Of a stretch of DNA of 64,000 bases, positions 54,223 to 64,000 are shown piece after piece; the stretch's first letter is position 1; every line of letters starts with the position of its first letter. The translations under genes and the position numbers were made by a program. The DNA comes from Dactylorhiza incarnata (Eukaryota > Streptophyta > Magnoliopsida > Asparagales > Orchidaceae): NCBI GenBank assembly GCA_033032865.1, contig JAWHQI010000065.1, positions 4,154,001 to 4,218,000 of the forward strand. Direction: 5' to 3'. Below the pieces are notes generated by a model. It did not search any database. It was not told the DNA's origin and was given only the letters and a program-made list of their open reading frames with translations.

Positions 54223-56268
54223 TCGCCTAAACTAAACGATCCGGGAAGGTTTTCCATCCCGTGCCTATTCGGCAATTTATTAATAAAGTACGCCCTAGCG
54301 GACCTGGGAGCGAGCATCAATTTGATGCCCTTCTCCCTCTTTAAAAAACTGGATTTGGGTGTTCCCACCTCAACAAAAATGAGCATCCAACTCGCGGATC
54401 GCTCGATAAAATATCCTATCGGGGTAGTGGAGGACGTTCTGGTCAAGGTTGACAAGTTTAACTTCCCGGTAGACTTTGTCATCCTCGACATCGAGGAGGA
54501 CGCCGAGGTGCCAATTATCCTCGGTCGCCCTTTCCTCGCGACCTCCCGAGCATTAATTGATGTGAGTAACGGTCGCCTCCTCCTTCGGGTAGGGGACGAC
54601 GAAGTTACCCTTCATATTAATCCTTCGATGCGAAACTCTTTATCGAACGACGATTCTTGCTTTCACTTAGAATCCGCGTTCGAGGATGAATGTTCTTCGC
54701 TTGCAGAATTACTCGCTTTAACTTTAGACGAACCGGATTTGGCGGACCTCGCCCCTTTGGACGAGCTACCGCCAGATTCGCCTTTCGAATCTTTTAATTC
54801 TAAAAGTTTAAAAATAACAACTTCTTACGAAGAACCCCCGGTCTTGGAGCTTAAGCCACTCCCCGACCATTTAAAATACGCTTTTCTCGCCGCGGACTTA
54901 AAACTCCCGGTTATTATTTCATCTTCTTTATCTGATTCGGAAACTTCCGAACTAGTTAAAGTTTTGTCCACGCATCGCCATGCGATTGCATGGCAGATTT
55001 CCGATATTAGGGGGATAAATCCCTCTTTTTGCACGCACAAAATCTTCTTAGAAGATAATTCCCGCAAAACCATCCAGCCTCAGCGACGACTAAACCCAAA
55101 TATGCGGGAGGTCGTTAAGGCTGAAGTAATAAAATTAATGGATGCGGGGATTATCTACCTTATATCCGACAGCACGTGGGTTAGTCCCATTCATGTCGTG
55201 CTTAAAAAGGGCGGTCTAACGGTAGTGGCAAATCAACATAACGAATTAATTCCAACCCGTACTGTTACGGGTTGGAGGGTGTGCATCGATTACCGAAAAT
55301 TAAATGATGCCACCCGCAAAGACCACTTTCCGTTACCGTTTATCGATCAAATTTTGGAGCGACTATCGGGTCATCCTTATTATTGTTTTCTCGACGGTCT
55401 ATCGGGATTTTTACAAATTCCAATCTCCCCCGAAGATCAGGAGAAAACAACCTTTACGTGCCCCTTCGGTACCTTCGCGTACCGAAGGATGCCATTCGGC
55501 CTCTGCAACGCGCCAGCTACATTTCAACGATGTATGCTAGCAATATTTGGAGAGCTCGTAGAGGATATTATGGAAGTCTTTATGGATGACTTCTCGGTTT
55601 TTGGAAGCTCCTTCCAAAACTGCCTCCAAAATTTAGATCGAGTCCTCCAACGATGCGAAGACACGAACCTGGTTTTAAACTGGGAAAAGTGTAATTTCAT
55701 GGTTCGAGAAGGCTTAGTTCTCGGCCACAAAATTTCTGAAAGAGGGATGGAGGTCGACAAGGCCAAGGTCGAAATAATTGAAAAACTCCCCGCGCCCTCA
55801 AATATAAAATCAATTCGTAGTTTTCTTGGCCACGTGGGTTTCTATAGGCGGTTTATTCAAAAATTTTCCAAAATAACAAAACCGCTAACCCACCTCCTGG
55901 AGAAGGAATCTCCATTCATTTTTGATAGCACGTGCGTAGAGGCATTCAATGCCATAAAAAATAAACTTATCCATTCTCCCATTCTGGTGGCGCCCAATTG
56001 GACCCTTCCGTTTGAGATTATGTGCGACGCGAGCGATATAGCGGTAGAGGTCGTATTAGGCCAACGCGTAAATAAATATTTTCATCCTATCTACTACGCG
56101 TCCCGCACGCTCACGGCCGCACAGGCTAATTATACGACAACGGAAAAGAAACTCCTTGCCGTCGTCTTCGCCATAGATAAGTTTAGGTCCTACGTCACGC
56201 TTTCTAAAATTATAATATTTACCGACCACTCCGCACTTAAATATTTATTAGAAAAAAATGGACGCTAA
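54223..56268 (+). pseudogene. pol: Y protease, reverse transcriptase, RNase H
   Basis: The frame continues past the stop with ADLGASINLMPFSLF (protease), RVCIDYRKLNDATRKDH, and RT catalytic VFMDDFSVFG near 55579. [15 protein letters not shown] keeps the Trp codon lost in X. RNase H has [16 protein letters not shown] and [13 protein letters not shown]. An extra A in the A-run at about 56253 shifts the frame, giving a premature end at 56268. Confidence 0.9.
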
Positions 56269-57755
56269 GCCCCGCCTTCTTCGATGGATCCTCCTATTAC
56301 AAGAATTCGATTTAGAGATCCGGGATAAGAAGGGGGCCGAAAATTTAGCGGCCGACCACCTTTCTCGTTTAGAACACCCAATCGCGGAAGCGCTCTTCGA
56401 ACCGGAAATCGATGATCGATTTCCCGAGGAGCGTCTTTTAGCTTTAAATAATTTAAAAACTTCTCCCTCGCCTTGGTTCGCAGACTACGCCAACTATTTA
56501 GTTGCGCGGGTGCTCCCGAAAGACTTTTCCAAACAGCAAAAGAAGAAATTCTTTTCTGATTTGAAAAATTACTTTTGGGAGGACCCTTTCTAATTTCGCG
56601 TCTGCGCAGACCAAGTCGTGCGGAGATGCATTTCGAGCGAGGAGGGTGCGCAAATTTTGCGGCACTGCCACGAAGGGCCGGCCGGGGGCATTATCAAGCC
56701 AATCGGACCGCACAGAAGGCGCTGGAGGCGGGCTTTTATTGGCCCACTCTCTTCAAAGACGCTCACACTTTTGTGAGCGCATGCGATAGCTGTCAACGGT
56801 CGGGTAACATCTCTCGTCGCGACGAGATGCCCCAAAATTTTTATTTAGAATGCGAAATTTTCGATTTATGGGGGATAGATTTCATAGGCCCCCTACCTCC
56901 TTCATATACAAATCGCTACATTTTAGTGGCGGTCGACTATGTATCTAGGTGGGCGGAAGCGCAAGCTCTCCCCACCAACGATGCGAGAGTCGTCGTCAAA
57001 TTTCTTAAAAAATTATTTTCTCGCTTTGGTGCGCCCCGTGCGATAGTTAGTGATAGGGGTACGCACTTCTGCAACGCCCAGTTTGCAAAAACATTATCTA
57101 AATATGGCGTCAGGCATAAGCTCGTCACCGCCTATCACCCCCAAACGAGCGGCCAAGTGGAGGTAGTAAATCGGGAAATTAAACGCATATTAGAAAAAAC
57201 CGTTTCAATAAATAGGAAGGATTGGGCAATTAAATTAGACGACGCGTTGTGGGCATATCGTACGGCGTATAAGACCGCAATTGGTTGTACGCCTTATCGA
57301 TTAGTCTACGGCAAGGCGTGTCATTTGCCCGTAGAATTAGAGCACCGCGCTTTTTGGGCGTTAAAGCTTTTAAATCTCGATCATAATTTAACCGCCGAAA
57401 ACCGAAATTCCAATTAAACGAACTCGATGAATGGCGTGCGAACGCCTACGAGAGTAATAAATTTTATAAGGAACGCTCTAAATTTTTCCACGACCGAAAA
57501 ATTAAATTTCCAAAATCATTTGCGCCGGGCGATCTCGTCCTCCTATATAATTCACGTCTTCGTCTTTTTCCGGGGAAACTAAAATCCCGTTGGTCTGGCC
57601 CCTTTCAAGTGAAAGAGGTTTAGCCATACGGGACCGTCCTTATAACCCACCCGGAAAAAGGCGACTTAAAAGTTAACGGTCACCGACTAAAACTCTACCA
57701 CGCGGGGGATCAACTGGGAGGGAAGCTAAATTCCATACCCCTCCCCCACCTCTAG
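56258..57755 (+). pseudogene. pol: Y RNase H end and integrase, multiply broken
   Basis: After the frameshift the reading resumes at [20 protein letters not shown]. Lesions against X are a TAA near 56591, a 1-nt deletion at about 56690 (before HYQANRT), a 1-nt deletion near 57408 and a TAG near 57621 replacing Trp. Integrase motifs are present: [34 protein letters not shown] and [12 protein letters not shown]. The final stop is at 57753. Confidence 0.88.
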
Positions 57756-60384
57756 AAAGATCGTACCCCGCCAACGCGTCAAGCTACGAGACGGTAAACA
57801 AAGCGCTCGTGGGAGGCACCCCCATATTTATCTCATTACGCTTTTTTTATTGTTCTTATTTACATAAAAAAAACAAATGATGAAATAAATTTTAATTTCA
57901 AAACAAAAAATACTTAAACCAAAATATAATTAATAATAATAATAATAAATAATAATAAATAATAATAATAAAACAAAATGAAGAATAAAATTAATAACTA
58001 TGCATATTTTAACTTATCATTCTTTTTCCAAAAGGAAACATAAAACAAAATAAAATAATGCAAAAACTTTAAAACAAAAATCAAAAAGAATTTTGGGAAT
58101 TTTAAGATAAGACAATAGGAAGTTTCTCAACGTAGGATTACTCGACAGACCCGAGAGGGGATTTTTGTCGATATTTCGAAACGAGAAAACCCCGTTGCCT
58201 TTACTTTTTTATTTCTCTTATTTCTTCCTTGCTTTTTATCTTAAGGCTTTTTCTTTATTTACTTTATTTTATCTTACTTAAAATTTTGATATATTTTAAA
58301 AATTGCATATTTCAAAATTAAAACAAAAAAAATATATATAATATAAATAATAAAATAAAAATGATGATAAAAATTTATTTTTATCATACCCCAAAAAAAT
58401 ATATGATCACATATATACTTTTAACTTCTTTTATACGTATTTTATTCGTGTTTTGTACATTTCGGAATACTAAAACAAACCAAAAAACAATTTTGTATAT
58501 ATTCGTGGAGTTCCTTTTTATTTGTAACTATTCTTGTATATATTTTTTCTATTTTGTAATTAAATCTTCACTTTTTTTGTAAATATTTTCGTTCCTCACA
58601 CTTAACTTCAACATTGAGGACAATGTTGGCTTTAAGTATGGGGGCGTGTTTTCCCACTTTTTGTAATTATTTTTGCCCCTCCCATATTAGAAAAAACAAA
58701 AAAAAAATTTATGAAAAATTTGTTACAACATAAAACTTATTTGTTATAACATAACAAAATTCGTTATGACATAAGAAAATTATGTTGCAACATCTTTGTC
58801 TCTCTTTTCATTTTTCTTTTCTTTTTGTAAAAACAATTTAATATGTAAATAGGAAATCAAATGAAAAATCCAAAAAAATCATTAATTAACTTAGAAAAAA
58901 CACACACAAAAGAAAATTATATAATTGTTTTATGTTTATATCTTTTATTTGTATATAAAAATCCTTATTTATAATAATAAATCAAAATCCAAAAAATGAC
59001 GAAAAATGTACTTAAAAATTTGTTATAACAAAATTCATTTTGTCATAACACCAAAAATGTTTTTCCTTCTCTCTTTTCTTTTCTTTTCCTTTTTATCTAT
59101 TAATGTACATATTTTTAACAAAATTAAAAAATCAAAAAAAATATATGATGAAAAAAAATTTCTTAGAAAAAAATCAAAAATATTTTGTATGTATTTTTAC
59201 TTTTCTTAATTTTCTTCTTCCTTTTTTTAGTATTTATATATGCATTTTGTTATAAAGAAAATCAAAAATCCCAAAAATATCATATCTTAAAAACTCCAAA
59301 AAATATATATATATATATATATTTGAAAAACTTATCAAAAAATTCCAAAAATAAAATAAAACCCTACTTAGTTTTTTGTTATTTCCAAGGCTAGGTTAGT
59401 TTTATCTTTAAGCGTTTTTCATTATTTATGATTTGCTAAAACAATTTTATTTATTTCATAGTTTGAAAAATTTAAATCGAGGAATTTTCAGTAGTAAAGA
59501 AAATCTTGCGATCTTAATTTAATTTGAGAACAAAATTTTTAGCACTACCTCGGGTTTACCCTAAATAGATTCCTTTTTGTATTATATTGGCAAACCATCT
59601 TTAGATTCAATTATTCTAACTCTAAACTTGTGAAACTTTAGGAATATTTTTAATCTACTAAACTTGCTCTCAAAATTTTTTTTTTATTAATCTAGAATTT
59701 CTCTTGAAACACCCCTTAGCTTGGCATAAAAATAATAAAAGTAGGAGTTTTAAAAGAAATCATGTGTCAATGGGAATAAAAAGATTCCGTAAACACAGGC
59801 ACCCAATATTGTTAAAAGAAATCCCGTGTCAATGGGAATAAAAAAAAATAAAATTCCTTAAACACTGGCATTGGGTTAAGTTTAGAAAAATTTTCAATTA
59901 TCCCTCGTAAATCAAACGCTGGGAATCAAAGCAAAACCACCAAAAGGTGGGGTGAGAGGATAAAATCCATCACCCCTAAATCCAAGCACTCTTCTTTTTG
60001 TCAAGGCTACCTTTTCTCCCCTACCCCTTAGCCAATAAAATTGTACCTAGATTTTAATTTAAAAAAGTTTGGGAGAGCATAATTAGTAGGCTTTATTTAT
60101 TCTTAAAAAAGTTAAAGTTTTATATAATTCTATTCTAATTAAAAGGTACCAAAGACTGCAATAATCGACGCTATTTAGCTAACTTTAGAAGTCGCGCTAA
60201 AATTTTTTCGCTCTTTAAAAATTATTTTCATAGGTTTGGACTTACCTCTTTAAATACCCTAAATTTATTTCGATCTTACTTTTGATTTAATAAAAACTTT
60301 AGTAAATTAGAAATTTTATTAAACGTCTTATAGGTATCCCTTACTTTTGCTCTGGAATAGCAAAAGCTTAAGTATGGGGGTATT
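57756..60384 (+). other. Y 3' non-coding region with two hairpin-polypurine modules
   Basis: Very AT-rich. Module 1 is AACATTG / CAATGTT (58610-58616, 58621-58627), then TTTAAGTATGGGGGCG. Module 2 is CTTTTGCT / AGCAAAAG (60344-60351, 60359-60366), then TTAAGTATGGGGG before the LTR at 60385. It contains ATAATA microsatellite (57929-57970), several TTGTTATAACA-type palindromes (about 58725-59050) and a tandem phrase ATGTGTCAATGGGAAT (59761, 59823). Short Phe/Lys-rich frames are AT-composition artefacts. Confidence 0.78.
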
Positions 60385-63052
60385 TGATGAAAAGTAAAAT
60401 ATACGTATTTTCTATATAGTTTCTTATATAGTTTTATACAAAATTTGTAATATTTCTTGTTAATTATTGAATAAATGACTTGTTTTTACTTATATTTATA
60501 CATATATATTTATATGTAAAAATGAATTATTTAAGTATTTATTAAATAAAAACTATATAATAAGTATGTAAATATTTATGTAAGTAATTTTGTAAAAAAT
60601 ATTTATGTAAATGTATATTTAAAGTATCTAAAAATATGTGTAAATATTTATTAAATAAATGCTATCTCTATATATGTAAATATAAACTATAAATAAGTTA
60701 AATATATAATAATAAAATTTACTATATGAAAATATAATCTATAAAGAGTTATATATATATATATTGTATATCTTATTTAGTGTATATTTTATTTAACGTA
60801 TATTTTATTTAGTGTATAATAATGTTGTATAAAACTATAAAAAAAAAATATATGTATTATGTTAATAAAAATTATGTATTTTAATGTATTATGTATGTAA
60901 AAATAATGTTATATATATTATTAAAGTTAAGAATATTAAAGTTAATTTATAAAAGAAAAAATTCTGTAAATATATAATATGTATATATATGTTCTTGTGT
61001 TTACATCAAAGTTCACTTGCCTATGTGGGTTTGGTGTAGGTTGTCTTCATTAGAGGCGCAGGATCGAATCCCGGCAGCCACATTTTGCTGGATTAAAGCC
61101 GCTGCCCGCGCATGTGCCCGCCTGCCCGCGCCCGTGCCCGCCTGCCCGCGCCCATGCCAGCTGCTGCCCGCGCCCGCGCCCGTGCCAGCTGCCGCTGCTG
61201 CCCCCTGCCCGCGCCCCTCCAGCTCAACCCGCCAGCTGCTTCTTCAACCCGTTATCCGCAACCCGCCAGCCAACCCACCAGCTAGCCACCTTCTAGAAGC
61301 CTTCCAAACCCTCTAAATGCACCCCAAATCCTCTATAAATAGAGGGGGTGGGTGATGTTCAAAGGGTTCAAAATTTTGAGAGCTATTCTTAAGGTTTTGA
61401 TCCAAGCTTTGTTTTCATGTTTTAGCTTTTTTTGCTCTTTCTCTCTCTTGTTTTGTAACCTCTTTATGATGGAAATAAAATAATTTGGCTTGTTTGTAAC
61501 TCTCTCTCTCTCTTTGTTTGGGTGAAAGTGTGTGTGTGTGTGTGTGTTCTCTTTTTGTTTTTCCTTTTTATTTAGATTTTGATCTCTTAATTAAGTTTTC
61601 CATTTAAATTTGGGGTTGTGTGTGTATGAGGCTAATTTTCATGTTTTTAGTTTTTTTTGTAATTTCTAGATGGTTTCATAATTTGTGTGTGTGAGTGTAT
61701 GAGTTAGGTTAATTTTTCTCTTTTTTGTATTTTAATTTTTCTTTTTAGTTTTTTTTAGTGTTTTTGTAGTTTTTTTTAAGTATGTGTGTGCGTGTGTGTT
61801 AGTATAGATTTTGTTTTCTTTTAACTTAGATTTCATTTTAAGTACGTGTGTGTGTTAGTATAGATTTTGTTTTTTTTAACTTAGATTTCATTTCAAGGAA
61901 AAGTGTGTGTGTAGGTGGATAAATTTTGCGCCTTTTTGTAATTCAATAGCTTTCATTTCCGTCACGCAATTATTTCCCGCCTATCCATTTGGATAGGACT
62001 CGTCACGCATTTATTTCCCGCCTATCCATTTGGATAGGACTTGTCACGCATTTATTTCCCGCCTATCCATTTGGATAGGACTTGTCACACATTTATTTCC
62101 CGCCTATCCATTTGGATAGGACTCGCTCACGCATTTATTTCCCCTCTACCTATTTGGGTAGGGATCGCATTTCTTTAATTTCTGCAATTTACCGCTTTCA
62201 TTTTAATTCCGTAGAGTGCGTGAGTTTTCAATTAGTACGTCTTTTGTTTTTAATATAATTGCTTTTTGCTAATTCCGTTAACCGCTCAATCGCTTAAAAT
62301 CGCCGTAGTTATCATTATCGCTTTATAAAACTCTAAAAAAATCTAAGCAAAACTACTTTCTAAATTAACGTTTTCGTGCTTTCTCGCTTTTTATCGCAAT
62401 TATCGTTAAACGCACGCCAACCTTAATTTTTGTCATTAGTTTTTCTACAAAGCTATAAAAATCAATTCAAATCTCTTTTCGATAAAATAATAGCGCGCTC
62501 CTAAGAAGTAGAAATAATCGATACGACTTTTGAAAAATACGACCTTGATATTTTAAAAAGAAATATCCTATACTACTATCGATAAGGTCCACTTGCCTTT
62601 ATCGATTTTAGTCCGGATAATTATATAAACCCAAAAGCTTTCTCTCCAAAGCAATTTCTAAAACTCTCTTTTAAACACTTAAAAAATTGTTGCAACAACT
62701 CTTTGGTTGTTGCATCTAGCTCAAGGCAAAAGAAGTTTTAAAACGATCTCTTAAAGAATTGTTGCAACAACTCACAAAATTGTTGCAACAACATATTCAA
62801 AAAGCTTTCAACTTTCATTTCAACATAAGCCTTTCAAACCCTTTCTACTTAGCTTTTGGCGACGCGGCCAAAGAGTAATCCTCGATATTTCGAAAGAGGA
62901 AAAGGCCGTTACTTCTATCTTTCGATAGGATAACGGGTAATTCCTCGAAGTAGAATTACTCGCGGGACTCTTCGAAAACTCCGCCGAATTCTAATAAAAG
63001 AAGAAAGAAAGGCTTTACTTTAATTTAGCTTTTAAACCTAAAAAATCTATCA
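60385..63052 (+). repeat. 3' LTR of Y
   Basis: Uninterrupted 2668-bp LTR from TGATGAAAAG to AAATCTATCA, followed by GAGAG. It shows what the 5' LTR looked like before X arrived. TATA core at 61333-61341, GC-rich 20-mers at about 61100-61170, hairpin array at 61962-62166. Confidence 0.96.
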
Positions 63053-64000
63053 GAGAGCTCGCGAAGAGATCAAAGGTCTTAAGGAGAGAGAGGAGGCGTC
63101 GGAAAGCCTTCTCGCCGGGATGCAGGGCAAGATGGTAAGCGGCCCTGGGCCTCCTTTCTTTGCTGTTCGCGACCCCCGATCTTTGTCTAACTCATTTGAT
63201 GTTAACTCAGGATGCCGACGTAGCAACCAAACTTCTCGCTCGCAACGGCGAGCTGGAGTTGGAGAATACCATGCTGAAGGCTCGGGTGGACGAGCTGATT
63301 CGCAGTGTGCTACCCCCCTCTCCTGGGCGAGCCGGGTCTCAACAGAGGGTTGCCGAAAGCGAGGAACAGAGGCGGCGAGATGCACAGGAGGTCGCTAACC
63401 TCGTCTTCACGACCCTTAAGAACGCGAGTCTACTAGCCGAAAACGCGATGGAGTTTACAGCCGAAGACGTCTGCCCGGATCTCTTCGACTTGGCGCCATG
63501 GTTGGGGCCTCGCAAGAATGGCGAGGGACCCCCAGAATGAACCCCCTTAGCCTCCCTTCTATCTCTTTCCTTCGAATGTATATTTATTCTTTTTGAGCTG
63601 GCGAGATCGCCGCCGAACATAGAAGAATCTTGGGGGATGATAGTTATGATTTTTTGCTAGTATTTATTAGCATGCTCGTGTTTTTATTTTTCTCTCGCAT
63701 TTGATCTTTCTTTTGAACTCCTCTCATGACTAGTTGTTACGCGACAGTGCTTCCGGGGGGCTCGCGAATGCGTGTGTCTGGGCCCGCCTCGCCAAGATTC
63801 TCCTTTTATGGATTTCGCGAACCCGGGCTGTCGCCGCCCGCGGATACTGCCCGGCGAACCCGACCTTGGCGAAATCAGACATTGGCATCCTGCGAACTAA
63901 ACCTCCCTGGCTTTAGCACCTCAACCCTCTATGGAAGTCAAAGAGGAATTCGTGCATTGCACTTTCCTCTATGAAATTAGAACTCTATGCTCTCGCTTCA
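63053..64000 (+). mobile_element. Element Z, right part
   Basis: After the second GAGAG copy Z resumes in the same reading frame. Past the end of gene 2 (63540) the remaining 460 bp have GCGAACC and GGCTCGC words like Z's left arrays and no clear gene. Z continues beyond the window. Confidence 0.7.
63058..63540 (+). pseudogene. Z gene 2, C-terminal exons (coiled coil)
   Basis: Exon 63058-63134 (AREEIKGLKEREEASES, ending MQGKM) and exon 63211-63540 are joined across a 76-bp GT-AG intron (63135-63210, GTAAGC...ACTCAG). The protein continues DADVATKLLARNGELELEN, MLKARVDELIRSV and LVFTTLKNASLLAENAMEF, then an acidic C-terminus ending GEGPPE and TGA at 63538. Heptad-like spacing indicates a coiled coil for oligomerisation. 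This completes the gene begun at 36254; Y's insertion disrupts it. Confidence 0.68.

Larger units (their letters stand above)
37706..63052 (+). mobile_element. Athila-type Ty3/Gypsy element Y, with X nested in its 5' LTR
   Basis: Y has LTRs of about 2.66 kb (37706-40228 plus 51804-51938, and 60385-63052), flanked by perfect GAGAG duplications (37701-37705 and 63053-63057). Without X it is about 13.8 kb. It has a tRNA-Asp primer site, gag-pol with at least six lesions, a 2.6-kb non-coding 3' region and two hairpin-polypurine modules. Domain order with integrase last marks it as Gypsy. Confidence 0.95.

Noticed and set aside
58361..59394. Phe/Tyr/Lys-rich ORFs in Y's 3' region as membrane or env-like proteins
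   Set aside because: They are short, overlap in frames and follow from extreme AT content; no counterpart exists in X.

Overview
This window is plant nuclear DNA built almost entirely from transposable elements; I see no host gene. The evidence is several Ty1/Copia elements (one with an initiator-Met tRNA primer site), three Athila-type Ty3/Gypsy elements primed by tRNA-Asp (18-nt site at 32882, 42579 and 51945), retrotransposon LTRs of 0.18 to 2.7 kb with TATA boxes, a hAT-type MITE, and short GT-AG introns. It looks like repeat-rich, probably heterochromatic, angiosperm sequence.

Left part (1-27415). A truncated minus-strand Copia element (E1, 1-3462) is followed by a tangle of Copia pieces. 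Element A is in two halves: its 3' LTR end is at 3577-4356 on the minus strand, and its 5' LTR, gag and pol are at 20420-25027 on the plus strand. Element B is also in two halves: RNase H, an extra ORF and the 3' LTR at 4357-7861 (plus), and integrase and RT at 25028-27415 (minus). Turning 4357-25027 around rebuilds both elements at once, including A's 5-bp target duplication (GTATA/TATAC). So the block is a 20.7-kb inversion, or a flipped contig. Inside it lie minus-strand Copia C (7885 to about 11462), Copia F with a different extra ORF (about 11465-14759 plus an LTR remnant at 18658-18830), Copia D inserted in F's RNase H (14760-18657), a minisatellite (19336-19588) and the hAT MITE (19690-20093).

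Right part (27416-64000) is a nested stack. Element H (Gypsy, minus) interrupts B at 27416. G1 (Athila-type, plus) interrupts H at 31356. Z, an element with two intron-containing genes, interrupts G1 at 33224. Y (Athila-type) interrupts a coding exon of Z at 37706 with a GAGAG duplication. X (Athila-type, 11.57 kb) interrupts Y's 5' LTR at 40229 with a TTCTA duplication. X is complete and nearly intact, with one stop and one frameshift. Y has at least six lesions, as expected for the older host element.

X and Y share an architecture: palindrome- or repeat-rich U3, TATA box, long structured leader, tRNA-Asp primer site, gag-protease-RT-RNase H-integrase, a non-coding 3' region, and two polypurine-like sites, each just downstream of a short perfect hairpin. 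The least described pieces are Z's two genes, the covarying five-hairpin array in Y's leader, the hairpin-plus-polypurine modules, and the extra ORFs of B and F. Element letters (A to H, X to Z, E1, G1) are my own labels. All comparisons were made by eye within the window; no database search was run.
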